Part shown: positions 30,244 through 38,934 of the stretch, in pieces
Layout of the letters: every line of letters begins with the position of its first letter
Position numbering within the stretch: position 1 is the stretch's first letter
NCBI GenBank assembly: GCA_017632155.1
Contig: JAGBRZ010000080.1
Span: 1 to 39,710, forward strand
Reading direction: 5' to 3'
Length of the DNA stretch: 39,710 bases
Origin: Clostridia bacterium
Lineage (GTDB): Bacteria; Bacillota_A; Clostridia; Oscillospirales; CAG-272
Translations under genes and position numbers: made by a program
Notes under the pieces: generated by a model
Told to the model about the DNA's origin: nothing
What the model saw: the letters and a program-made list of their open reading frames with translations, nothing else
Databases searched by the model: none

Positions 30244-31196
30244 TGACCGAAGCTTCAAAATACGTCTTCGATAATTTTCACATCCGAAAGACCAAAAAGC
30301 AGAAGGACGGATTTATTGATCATATCTTACAATTCGCCAAGGACAGCGGTTATTCCGCGAAGGTCGAAAAAGGCTCATTCGGCGCGCGCAATATCGTCAT
30401 CGGCGATCCCGCAAGTGCAAAAGCTGTCTATACCGCGCATTATGACACCTGCCCGAAGCTTCCCTTCCCGAACTTCATTACACCGAAGAATTTCTTCTAT
30501 TATCTCGTGTATCAGCTCCTTATAACCGTGGTGCTGCTTGCGGTTCTTTTTGTAGTAGCATTCGGTCTTGCATATGTCGCCGATCTTATCTGCGATGCGT
30601 TTAAAATGGAGGAAGCTCTCGCCGATTTGCTATCATATTACGCCTGGCTGCTCGGATATTTTCTTACCTTTTTCCTCTTTATGAAGGGACCCGCAAACAA
30701 GCACACGGCAAATGACAATACCTCCGGAGTCATCACTCTTATGGAGATAATGCAGGCACTTCCCGAGGAGAAGAAAAACGAGATCGCATTCGTTTTCTTT
30801 GACCTTGAAGAGATGGGACTTTTCGGCTCTTCAGGCTTTGCTTCGAAGCACAAAGAAGAAATGAAGGACAAGCTCCTTCTCAATTTTGACTGTGTTTCTG
30901 ATGGCGATACCATTCTTTTTGCAGTTAAAAACTCCGCCAAGAAGTATATCCCCGCGCTTGAAAAGAGCTTTGTTCCAAACGAAAACTTCAAAGTTGATAT
31001 TGCATCCAAAGGAGTTTTCTACCCCTCCGATCAGGCAAACTTCAAGGCGGGCGTCGGAGTTGCGGCTCTGAATTACTCAAAGCGACTCCGCACGCTCTAT
31101 ATGGACAAGATACACACCGACAAAGACAGAGTTTTCAATGAAGAAAACATTGAATTTCTCACCTCGGGCGCTATCCGCCTTTGCAACGAGCTGTAA
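30243..31196 (+). CDS. M28-family metallopeptidase with internal membrane hairpin
   Basis: A 317-residue putative zinc aminopeptidase. M28 ligands can be followed: His66-X-Asp68 in TAHYDTC, the bridging Asp in HTANDNTSG (about 154-162), the FFDLEEMG glutamates (189-190), NFDCVSDGD, and a late KIHTD histidine. Unusually, two hydrophobic segments (about 86-113 and 131-148) are inserted between the first ligand pair and the bridging aspartate, which should hold the active domain at the membrane. There is no N-terminal signal peptide. It is tied by one-base overlaps to alpha/beta hydrolase genes on both sides. Confidence 0.85.
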   Translation: MTEASKYVFDNFHIRKTKKQKDGFIDHILQFAKDSGYSAKVEKGSFGARNIVIGDPASAKAVYTAHYDTCPKLPFPNFITPKNFFYYLVYQLLITVVLLAVLFVVAFGLAYVADLICDAFKMEEALADLLSYYAWLLGYFLTFFLFMKGPANKHTANDNTSGVITLMEIMQALPEEKKNEIAFVFFDLEEMGLFGSSGFASKHKEEMKDKLLLNFDCVSDGDTILFAVKNSAKKYIPALEKSFVPNENFKVDIASKGVFYPSDQANFKAGVGVAALNYSKRLRTLYMDKIHTDKDRVFNEENIEFLTSGAIRLCNEL

Positions 31197-32062
31197 TGGA
31201 AAAGATCTTTTTTAAAGTAAAATTCAATAATTTTCGTGAAATTTCGGGTTCAACGGTAAACGAGGTACTCGACCGCGAAGAATGGTCAGAATGCGAAGCC
31301 GTGCTCTGCCTTCCAGATTCATATTCAGAAAACGGTGATCCTACTCCTTTGATACTTTCCTGTCACGGTGCGGGAAACACGGTAAGCGAAAAAGACGGCA
31401 AAATTGGAGGTCTCGCTTACACTTCCGAATGCATTCGCGCCGGATTTGCCGCACTTGATATCAGCGGAAGTGCACCGCACGGTCTCACCTTTGGTTGCCC
31501 CGAACACATTTTTGCGCTATATAAGGCATATCGCCATGCCGTCAAGAATTACAATCTTACCGAAAAAGTATTCGTTTGCGGTCATTCAATGGGCGGTGGA
31601 ACAGCGATCAATTTTGCAAACACGTTTCCCTCTCTTGTGATTGCTCTTGCGATATTCAATCCCGGGCTCAGCTTTCACGGAGTACAGGTCGGCGAGCACG
31701 TATGCCGTAATCCTTGGGACAGAAAATTTGAGGACGGATACAGATACCGCAAACCGATAATTCAGTATTTTCGTTTCCCCACAGAAGAATTCTGTGCTGA
31801 AAATCTTACGGGATTTGAACCTTACCGCACCCGTTCTTTTGTAAATTCAGCAGGAGAACGCGCCGTCATTCCTCCCTGCCCCGTGAAAATATGGCAAGGC
31901 GCGGATGATAAGACTGTCGATCCCATACTTTCACGCGAATATTACGATTCCATTCGCCGCGCGGGATGCTACGCAGAGCTTCATATCCTCGACGGAGTAG
32001 CTCACAAGGTTGTGGACACAATGAAAAAAGAGTTACTTTTGTGGTTTGAAAGATTCATTTAA
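31196..32062 (+). CDS. Alpha/beta hydrolase, prolyl-oligopeptidase-like
   Basis: A 288-residue serine hydrolase without signal peptide. It has the oxyanion loop CHGAGN, the nucleophile elbow GHSMGGG, an aspartate in WQGADDKTVD and a histidine in LDGVAHKV. The ATG at 31196 overlaps the M28 stop (TAATG); an in-frame TTG at 31181 is ignored because coupling explains initiation. A strong terminator follows. With the upstream hydrolase and membrane peptidase it forms a trio that may trim or de-acylate peptides; this is inference from coupling only. Confidence 0.87.
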   Translation: MEKIFFKVKFNNFREISGSTVNEVLDREEWSECEAVLCLPDSYSENGDPTPLILSCHGAGNTVSEKDGKIGGLAYTSECIRAGFAALDISGSAPHGLTFGCPEHIFALYKAYRHAVKNYNLTEKVFVCGHSMGGGTAINFANTFPSLVIALAIFNPGLSFHGVQVGEHVCRNPWDRKFEDGYRYRKPIIQYFRFPTEEFCAENLTGFEPYRTRSFVNSAGERAVIPPCPVKIWQGADDKTVDPILSREYYDSIRRAGCYAELHILDGVAHKVVDTMKKELLLWFERFI

Positions 32063-32071
32063 CCAAATAAG

Positions 32072-32108
32072 GACGCCGACTGCGAAAAAAGTCGGCGTCT
32101 TTGTTTTT
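32072..32108 (+). terminator. terminator after the hydrolase trio
   Basis: A 10-bp perfect stem (GACGCCGACT with AGTCGGCGTC), an 8-base loop and then TTTGTTTTT. It lies ten bases after the stop codon and closes the cupin-to-hydrolase operon. Confidence 0.93.
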
Positions 32109-32125
32109 AAAATGTTACTTGGGTA

Positions 32126-32154
32126 TTGCAAAGGGACGGCAAAAGTGTTATAAT
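32126..32154 (+). promoter_or_regulatory. sigma-A promoter for the GH99-like lipoprotein/trk operon
   Basis: TTGCAA (32126-32131), 17-bp spacer, consensus TATAAT (32149-32154), about 35 bases before the start codon at 32193. Confidence 0.78.
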
Positions 32155-32192
32155 ATGCTTAAATATATATTACTAACATCAAAAGGTTTCAA

Positions 32193-34223
32193 ATGAAAAA
32201 TAAGATAAAATTATATTTGTGCTGCTTGTTCTTGCTGCTCTTGCCCGTTTGCGGCGCTTGCAACAGCCAAATCGAGCCTGAAATCACTACCGAAGCAATC
32301 ACTGAAGGAGAAGAAACCGTGTATATCAATCCCGAAGACAACTACGAGGGCACACTTAAAATTGAAGAAAGCGCGGACGGCAAGACCGCTACCATCACGT
32401 ATACCCTGAACGGTAAAGAGGTGTCTTACACCGTTCCGAATAATGCAAACTACAAGTCGGGCGGATTCGCCGCAACCGATGACGTCGGACGCACGCTCCC
32501 CACATCACTCACCACGGGAATATACGGTTCAAACGGTGAGAAATACGTTGGTATTTTCTACTTCCTGTGGCACGGCGAGCACGGAGATAACGGCATCTTC
32601 GATCTGCAAAAAATTATGGACAAATACGGTGACCTTGCCAAAGACGCAAACGCCAAAGATCCCGAAACGGGTAAAAAGCTTTACGGCAACGTCGGAGATA
32701 TGCATTGGTTCGCCGAGCCGCTTTACGGATATTATTACGCAAACGATTCATGGGTCATCCGAAAGCATATGGAGCTGCTTTCAAACGCGAACGTGGACTT
32801 CCTTTACTTTGACGTCACGAACGGATATATCTACAAAGACAATGCGCTAAAGGTAATGAAGACCTGTCACGAGCTGAATGAGCAAGGATACGATGCACCG
32901 CAGGTGGTGTTCTACACCAATTCCAACTCAAAGGGCGTTATGAAACAGCTTTACGATGAGATATATTCAAAAGATCTCTACCCCGACACTTGGTTTTACG
33001 TTGACGGCAAACCCTGCATCATCGGTGTTGAGGAAGGCAATATAAACGGCTTCTTCACCGTCAAATCAGCGCAATGGCCAAACGAGGGCTACAAGCAGAA
33101 CGGTTGGCCTTGGATGGATTTCGAATGGCCGCAAAGGATCTTCAGCGATAAAAACGGCAATCCGAGTGCTATCAGCGTTTCAATCGCACAGCACAACCGC
33201 TCCGTCACATTTTCCGATTCCTCACTTTACGGATACGTATACAACCGCGGCAGAAGCTTCAACGGTGTAAAAGATGACAATGTATCAATGGAGGCTTACC
33301 GTGCCGCGTTTGATGCCGATAATTCGATAACAGCCCTCGGTCTGAACTTCCAGGCGCAATGGGATCGCGCGATCGCATCGGGCGTCCCTTACGTTCTTGT
33401 CACGGGTTGGAACGAGTGGGTCGCGCAAAGACAGAACGGAAAGGCACTTCGCGGTGACGATAGCCTTGTCTATTTTGTTGACACAGCTTCAATGGAATTT
33501 TCCCGCGATGCCGAAATGATGAGCGGAGGCTATTTCGACAACTACTATATGCAGTTGATCTCGAATATTCAAACGCTCAAGGGCTCGGCACCCGTCATCA
33601 TTCAAGACGCAAGAAACAAGATCGATCTTGAAGGCTCGTTTGAACAATGGAAAAAAGTCATCGTTTCTTATACCGACCCCGAAGGTGACACCCGCGACCG
33701 ACAAGCCAAATCATTCGGCGGCAAGGTTTTGCAAAACCGCACGGGCAACAACGATATTGTTGAGGCAAAGGTGACAAACGACACGGAAAATATTTATTTT
33801 TACGTCAGATGCGCCAAAAACATTTCCGAATACAATACCGAAAACTCCTGGATGCAGTTGTTTGTAAACACCAACAACAACTCCGCAGACGGTTGGTACG
33901 GTTATGATTTTCTTATCAACGCACAGCCGATAGATTCGGGAGAGACCACCGTGGCATTCTGTACTTCAAAAGATGGTGTTCTTGAAACAACCGAAGCGGG
34001 AAAGGTCTGCTACAAAGTTGAAGGCAGCGAGATGATGATATCCGTTCCGCTTTCAATGCTGGGAATCGAAAATTATAAAGAGATCTACCTTGAATTCAAA
34101 TGGGCTGATGCAGATCAGAAAACAAAATACACAACTATCGAAGATTTCTACCTCTACGGCGATATTGCGCCGCTTGGCAGACTTAATTGGATCTATCAGA
34201 ATTATATTCCGGATGCGGAATAA
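32193..34223 (+). CDS. Lipoprotein with GH99/GH71-like barrel and CBM9-like C-terminal domain
   Basis: A 676-residue predicted lipoprotein: Leu-rich signal peptide, lipobox CGAC (slightly atypical at -3) and a Thr/Glu linker. The central part (about 100-450) reads as a TIM barrel: an early GIFYFLWHG strand, NVDFLYFDVTNG, and the late GWNEWVAQR that marks the GH71/GH99/WbsX-like group. The last 190 residues have the strand pattern and NDTENIYFYVR motif of a CBM9/DOMON-type carbohydrate-binding domain. GH99 enzymes act on endo-alpha-mannosides, which would fit the GH38 gene upstream, but catalytic residues were not confirmed. It heads an operon with trkA, nine bases downstream. Confidence 0.75.
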   Translation: MKNKIKLYLCCLFLLLLPVCGACNSQIEPEITTEAITEGEETVYINPEDNYEGTLKIEESADGKTATITYTLNGKEVSYTVPNNANYKSGGFAATDDVGRTLPTSLTTGIYGSNGEKYVGIFYFLWHGEHGDNGIFDLQKIMDKYGDLAKDANAKDPETGKKLYGNVGDMHWFAEPLYGYYYANDSWVIRKHMELLSNANVDFLYFDVTNGYIYKDNALKVMKTCHELNEQGYDAPQVVFYTNSNSKGVMKQLYDEIYSKDLYPDTWFYVDGKPCIIGVEEGNINGFFTVKSAQWPNEGYKQNGWPWMDFEWPQRIFSDKNGNPSAISVSIAQHNRSVTFSDSSLYGYVYNRGRSFNGVKDDNVSMEAYRAAFDADNSITALGLNFQAQWDRAIASGVPYVLVTGWNEWVAQRQNGKALRGDDSLVYFVDTASMEFSRDAEMMSGGYFDNYYMQLISNIQTLKGSAPVIIQDARNKIDLEGSFEQWKKVIVSYTDPEGDTRDRQAKSFGGKVLQNRTGNNDIVEAKVTNDTENIYFYVRCAKNISEYNTENSWMQLFVNTNNNSADGWYGYDFLINAQPIDSGETTVAFCTSKDGVLETTEAGKVCYKVEGSEMMISVPLSMLGIENYKEIYLEFKWADADQKTKYTTIEDFYLYGDIAPLGRLNWIYQNYIPDAE

Positions 34224-34232
34224 GGAGGAGAA

Positions 34233-35591
34233 ATGAAAATAATTATAGTAGGATGCGGCAAGATCGGAAAAAGTCTTGCTGAAAATCTTGTAAACGAAGG
34301 ACACGATGTTGCAGTCATTGACAAATCTCCCGCAGTTATCGAAGAAGTCACGAATGCATATGACGTTATCGGTCTTTGCGGCATCGGAACCGACTGCGAG
34401 GTGCTTGCGGAGGCAGGTGCCGCAAAGGCAGATATTGTCATCGGCGTCACGGGCTCTGATGAGCTGAATATGCTTGCTTGTTTCATTGCAAGAACACTCG
34501 GAGCCAAAAATACCGTTGCGCGTATCCGCGACCCCGAATATAACGACAAGAGTCTTGGATTTATGGTTGGACAGCTTCAACTTTCTGCCGCTATCAATCC
34601 GGAAGCATCTGCGGCGCATACTATTGCAAATATTCTCAAGTTCCCTTCAGCAGTCAACATAGAAACCTTTGCCTCAAGAAGATTTGAGATCGTCGAGATG
34701 ATTCTCGATAATGACTCGCCGCTGATCGGTAAAAATATGATCGATCTGCGAAAGCACAGTCCGGGAAAATTCCTTATTTGCGCGGTACTTCGCCAAAACA
34801 AGGTCATCATACCCGATGGGCGCTTTGAGCTCAAGGGCGGCGACCGCATAGCAGTTACGGCGGCACCGCTTGAGATAGGTAAGCTTCTTCGCAGTTTTGG
34901 CCTTATTACAAGAAAAGCCAAGAACGTTATGATCCTCGGCGCAAGCAGAATTGCATATTATCTCTCGCAATCGCTTCTTGCATCCGGCAACAAAGTCACG
35001 GTTATTGATAAAGACCCGATAAGATGCGCGGAATTCGCCGAATCGCTCCAAGGTGTCACGGTTATTTGCGGCGACGGTGCTAATCAGGATATGCTGATCG
35101 AAGAAGGTCTTGGGCAAAAAGATGCCTTCGTTTCCCTGACGGGATTTGATGAGAACAATATCCTTATCTCTTATTTTGCCTCCTCGCAAAACGTGCAAAA
35201 GGTTATAGCCAAGGTCAACAGACCCGAGTTTTATCCCATTGCCGGAAAGCTTGGCATTGATACAATCGTTTCGCCTATCCAAACCGTTGCTGACGAAGTG
35301 GTTCGTTACGTGCGCGCGCTTCAAAACTCGGTTGGAAGTAACGTGGAAAAGCTTTATAAAGTAATGGACGGCAACGCCGAAGCTTTGGAATTCAACGTAA
35401 GCGCAGATTTCAGCCACGCAGGCAAAGCACTTAAAGATATAAAATTCAAGCAAAATATTCTTATCGCGGGAATACTGCGAAACCGACGCCCGATAGTCCC
35501 AAGCGGTGACGACGTTATCCTCCCCGGGGACAAGGTCATCGTTATTGCCGCTGACCACCGACTTTACGATCTTTCGGATATCATCGAATAA
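34233..35591 (+). CDS. trkA: Trk potassium uptake system NAD-binding subunit TrkA
   Basis: A 452-residue peripheral membrane protein that gates the TrkH channel. It contains two RCK modules: the first begins MKIIIVGCGKIGKSLA with a TrkA-C domain to about 222, and the second begins near 229 (NVMILGASRIAYYL) with its own TrkA-C at the end. Both Rossmann glycine motifs and acidic strand ends (VIDKSP, VIDKDP) for NAD(H) are present. GGAGGAG precedes the ATG, and trkH follows 14 bases later. Confidence 0.96.
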   Translation: MKIIIVGCGKIGKSLAENLVNEGHDVAVIDKSPAVIEEVTNAYDVIGLCGIGTDCEVLAEAGAAKADIVIGVTGSDELNMLACFIARTLGAKNTVARIRDPEYNDKSLGFMVGQLQLSAAINPEASAAHTIANILKFPSAVNIETFASRRFEIVEMILDNDSPLIGKNMIDLRKHSPGKFLICAVLRQNKVIIPDGRFELKGGDRIAVTAAPLEIGKLLRSFGLITRKAKNVMILGASRIAYYLSQSLLASGNKVTVIDKDPIRCAEFAESLQGVTVICGDGANQDMLIEEGLGQKDAFVSLTGFDENNILISYFASSQNVQKVIAKVNRPEFYPIAGKLGIDTIVSPIQTVADEVVRYVRALQNSVGSNVEKLYKVMDGNAEALEFNVSADFSHAGKALKDIKFKQNILIAGILRNRRPIVPSGDDVILPGDKVIVIAADHRLYDLSDIIE

Positions 35592-35605
35592 ATCGGAGGC
35601 AAAAA

Positions 35606-37057
35606 ATGAATCGCAGAATGGTTTTTTACACCGTCGGACATATTGCCACGGTGGAAGCGGCGCTGCTTTTGCTACCCGCGCTTGTATCACTTATATATCT
35701 TGAAAAAAGCGGCTTATCATTTCTCATTACCGCCGCGCTTTCACTTACGGTCGGGTTGGCTTTCATCTTATTATTCAAGCCGAAAAGCCGTATGATCTAC
35801 GCAAAAGAGGGCTTTGCTATTGTTGCTTACGCATGGCTGCTGATGTCCGCTATCGGTGCTCTGCCTTTCGTTATCGGCGGAGCGATCCCCTCATATGTTG
35901 ATGCTTTTTTCGAAACGGTAAGCGGATTCACCACAACGGGTGCATCGATTCTTACCGACGTTGAGGCACTTGACCATTGTATGCTTTTCTGGCGCAGCTT
36001 TACTCACTGGATAGGCGGTATGGGAGTTCTTGTTCTTGTAACAGCAGTCGTGCCGAATATTGCAGACAGATCGCTCAACATCTTAAAAGCTGAAATGCCC
36101 GGTCCCACGGTTGGCAAGCTCGTTCCGCGTTCACGCGACACGGCAAAGATACTTTATTGGATCTATTTCGGCATGACATTTATCCTTACGGTACTTCTTA
36201 TCGCGGGAGGTATGCCGGTATTTGACAGTATCGTTCACGCATTTGGAACAGCAGGAACGGGCGGATTCGGTATAAAAGCAGACAGCATTGCATCTTATTC
36301 CCCTTATCTGCAATGGGTAATAACAATCTTTATGTTCCTTTTTGCGATCAATTTTAATCTTTACTACTTAATATTGATCGGAAAGTTCCGTGCTGTACTC
36401 AAAAGTGACGAGTTATCATTCTTTATTTTACTGGTGTTAAGTTCAGTAGGAGTGATCGCTGTTAATATCTTACCGGCTTACGCAAGCTTTTCGGAAGCTT
36501 TACGCGCCTCTGCCTTTCAGGTATGTTCCATCGTATCGACAACGGGATATGCAACCGCCGACTTCAATCTTTGGCCGGGTCTTTCTAAGGCCATCCTTTT
36601 GATTTTGATGTTCGTGGGTGGATGTGCCGGCTCAACCGGTGGAGGACTTAAAGCGGTCAGAGTTGTGATCCTTATAAAATCAATCAAAAAAGAGCTTAAA
36701 AAGCTTCTTCACCCCCGTTCTGTAAAGTCGGTTATGTCGGAAGGAAAAAAGCTTGATGATGAAACGCTTAGTGGTGTGACATCCTATTTTGCTGTCTATA
36801 CGCTGTGCATTATGGTGGTATTTCTTCTGCTATCTTTCGAACCCTTCGGGTTTGAAACCAATTTTACTGCATCGGTTGCCTGTTTTAACAACATAGGTCC
36901 TGGGCTTGCGGATGTCGGACCTGCCGCAAGCTTTGCGCAATATTCCGATTTTTCAAAAATAGTGCTTTCTTTTGCAATGCTCCTTGGCAGACTTGAGGTA
37001 TTCCCGCTGCTGCTCGGACTCAATCCACTCATTTGGAAAAGATCGAAAGGCAACTGA
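35606..37057 (+). CDS. trkH: Trk potassium uptake channel subunit TrkH
   Basis: A 483-residue membrane protein of the SKT superfamily with four membrane-pore-membrane repeats. The selectivity loops are SGFTTTGAS, FGTAGTGGFG, SIVSTTGYATAD and FNNIGPGLADVG, each with the filter glycine. A conserved GGCAGSTGGGLK lies near residue 345. The length matches TrkH/TrkG. It works with TrkA from the preceding gene for potassium uptake. GGAGG lies before the ATG; the GNAT gene starts one base after the stop. Confidence 0.96.
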   Translation: MNRRMVFYTVGHIATVEAALLLLPALVSLIYLEKSGLSFLITAALSLTVGLAFILLFKPKSRMIYAKEGFAIVAYAWLLMSAIGALPFVIGGAIPSYVDAFFETVSGFTTTGASILTDVEALDHCMLFWRSFTHWIGGMGVLVLVTAVVPNIADRSLNILKAEMPGPTVGKLVPRSRDTAKILYWIYFGMTFILTVLLIAGGMPVFDSIVHAFGTAGTGGFGIKADSIASYSPYLQWVITIFMFLFAINFNLYYLILIGKFRAVLKSDELSFFILLVLSSVGVIAVNILPAYASFSEALRASAFQVCSIVSTTGYATADFNLWPGLSKAILLILMFVGGCAGSTGGGLKAVRVVILIKSIKKELKKLLHPRSVKSVMSEGKKLDDETLSGVTSYFAVYTLCIMVVFLLLSFEPFGFETNFTASVACFNNIGPGLADVGPAASFAQYSDFSKIVLSFAMLLGRLEVFPLLLGLNPLIWKRSKGN

Positions 37058-37058
37058 A

Positions 37059-37838
37059 ATGACAAATGAAAAAATACTGCAGATTGCTCTGCAACAGTCG
37101 GCATACGACTGCAATTGCTCACCCGAGGATTTTCTGGGGGAGGAACATATTGTAACGCTCTCGGGGAAGCATCCGAAGGCAAGGAAATATCTTCCGCTCC
37201 CCTTTGAGTGCGATCTTGTCAGCTACGGCAACAACGTCGTTGCTCAGACAAGCGAGCGGCTCACAGAGGTCGTGCGCGAGTATATAAGCAAATACGTCGT
37301 CGCGCACTCCTTTGAAACTCCGAACGTGCACGTACTTGACGAAATGCTTCTTCCATATCACCTCAAGGTCTGCTTCACGGCGGTCTATTATCTGCCCGAC
37401 GTTGATAAGATCCGCGAGCTTCCCTGCCCATATGAGATGCGCGTTCTGCATCAGGAAGATTTCAGAGAGCTTTATCTTCCTGAGTGGGGCAATGCTCTTT
37501 GCGAAAAAAGGAAAGAACTTGATGTTCTTGGCGTTGGTGCTTATGATAACGGCAAGCTCATCGGTCTTGCGGGATGCTCCGCTGACTGCGAGGATATGTA
37601 TCAGATCGGCATCGACGTTCTGCCCGAATATCGCAGGCAGGGCATCGCTTCGGCGCTTACAAGCCGTCTTGCACTCGAAGTGCTCAAACTCGACAAGGTA
37701 CCCTTTTATTGCACCGCGTGGTGTAACCTGAAATCCGTGCGCAATGCCATCAAATGCGGTTTTTCACCCGCTTGGGTCGAGCTGACTGCGCGCGATATAG
37801 ATTTTGTAAATGAATTCAACAGAGGATTAAAATTATAA
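37059..37838 (+). CDS. GNAT family N-acetyltransferase with N-terminal extension
   Basis: A 259-residue protein. The C-terminal half is a GNAT domain: VGAYDNGKLIGLAGCS strand pair, the acetyl-CoA loop LPEYRRQGIASALTSRL (about 187-203), and the WCNLKSVRNAIKCGF motif near the end. The first 125 residues form a conserved-looking but unassigned domain with DCNCSPEDF near the start. This two-part layout is common in clostridial GNAT proteins of unknown substrate. The ATG at 37059 is chosen because it lies just after the trkH stop with GAAAGG upstream; the longer frame runs inside trkH. Confidence 0.88.
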   Translation: MTNEKILQIALQQSAYDCNCSPEDFLGEEHIVTLSGKHPKARKYLPLPFECDLVSYGNNVVAQTSERLTEVVREYISKYVVAHSFETPNVHVLDEMLLPYHLKVCFTAVYYLPDVDKIRELPCPYEMRVLHQEDFRELYLPEWGNALCEKRKELDVLGVGAYDNGKLIGLAGCSADCEDMYQIGIDVLPEYRRQGIASALTSRLALEVLKLDKVPFYCTAWCNLKSVRNAIKCGFSPAWVELTARDIDFVNEFNRGLKL

Positions 37839-37847
37839 AGGAGATTT

Positions 37848-38924
37848 ATGATCATGAAAAAACTCAATCTCGCCATCATCGGTCAAGGCAGAAGCGGTAA
37901 GAACATCCACGGAAAATATTACCGCAGTGAAAGCAATCTTTATTATGACGTAAAATACGTCGTTGACGCGGACGAATTCCGCCGCTCGGTAGCCGAGGAG
38001 ATCTACCCCGGATGCAAGACCTTCTCTGACTACCGCGAGCTTTTCGGGCTCGACGACATCGACCTCGTTGTCAATTCCACCTATTCGGAAATGCACTATC
38101 CGATCACAAAGGATCTTCTGCTTCACGGCTTCAACGTGCTCGTTGAAAAGCCTTTCGGTCGCACAAGATATGAATGCGACGAGCTTATCAAGATCGCAAA
38201 AGATAAGGGCGTAACACTCGCTGTATTCCAGCAGACCTTCCTTGCTCCCTTCTATCCCTTTGCATACGATCTTGCAAAGTCGGGTAAGCTCGGAGAGATC
38301 AAGCAGATCAGCATCCGCTACAACAATTTTGCTCGCCGTTGGGACTGGCAGACTTTGCAGAAAAAGTGTGCGGGCGGCGTTTACAACACTGGCCCTCACC
38401 CCATCGGTCTTGCACTCGGATTCCTTGATTTTGACGAAAACTCCCGCGTTGTTTATTCGAAGCTCGGTTGCGCGCTGACCTTCGGCGACTCGGATGACTT
38501 CGCAAAGATCATTATCGACACCCCCAATAAGCCCGTGGTTGATATTGAGGTCACCTCGATCGACGCTTTCTCGAACTATAACGTCAAGATCCTCGGCACA
38601 CGCGGATGCTTCAAGTGCACCCCCTCGGCTTATAATATGACCTATATCGTTGACGGTGAAAATCCCGAAAAGGAGGTTTCCGAAACCTTCATCAAGAACG
38701 ATGCGGGCGATCCCGTCTACTGCTCCGAAAAGCTCATCAAGCATGAGGAAGAAGGAAAGTTTGAGGGCACGGCATTTGACGTCGGCACCGCTTCGCTTTA
38801 CGAACAGCTTTACTACAAGATCACCGAGGGCAGACCTATGACGGTAACTCCCGAAATGGCGGCAGCTGTAATCGGCGTAATCGAAACAGTTCACGCACAG
38901 AATCCCCTTCCCCTGAAGTTTTAA
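37848..38924 (+). CDS. Gfo/Idh/MocA family oxidoreductase
   Basis: A 358-residue NAD(P)-dependent oxidoreductase, cytoplasmic. The Rossmann motif is IIGQGRSG (about 10-17), the canonical VEKP lysine motif is at 99-102, and the catalytic region GGVYNTGPHPIGLAL lies near 180. The C-terminal alpha/beta domain is complete. It should oxidise or epimerise a sugar or cyclitol. Two ATGs (37848 and 37854) follow AGGAG with spacings of 4 and 10; the choice is not certain. The next oxidoreductase starts ten bases after the stop. Confidence 0.93.
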   Translation: MIMKKLNLAIIGQGRSGKNIHGKYYRSESNLYYDVKYVVDADEFRRSVAEEIYPGCKTFSDYRELFGLDDIDLVVNSTYSEMHYPITKDLLLHGFNVLVEKPFGRTRYECDELIKIAKDKGVTLAVFQQTFLAPFYPFAYDLAKSGKLGEIKQISIRYNNFARRWDWQTLQKKCAGGVYNTGPHPIGLALGFLDFDENSRVVYSKLGCALTFGDSDDFAKIIIDTPNKPVVDIEVTSIDAFSNYNVKILGTRGCFKCTPSAYNMTYIVDGENPEKEVSETFIKNDAGDPVYCSEKLIKHEEEGKFEGTAFDVGTASLYEQLYYKITEGRPMTVTPEMAAAVIGVIETVHAQNPLPLKF

Positions 38925-38934
38925 GGAGTTAAAT

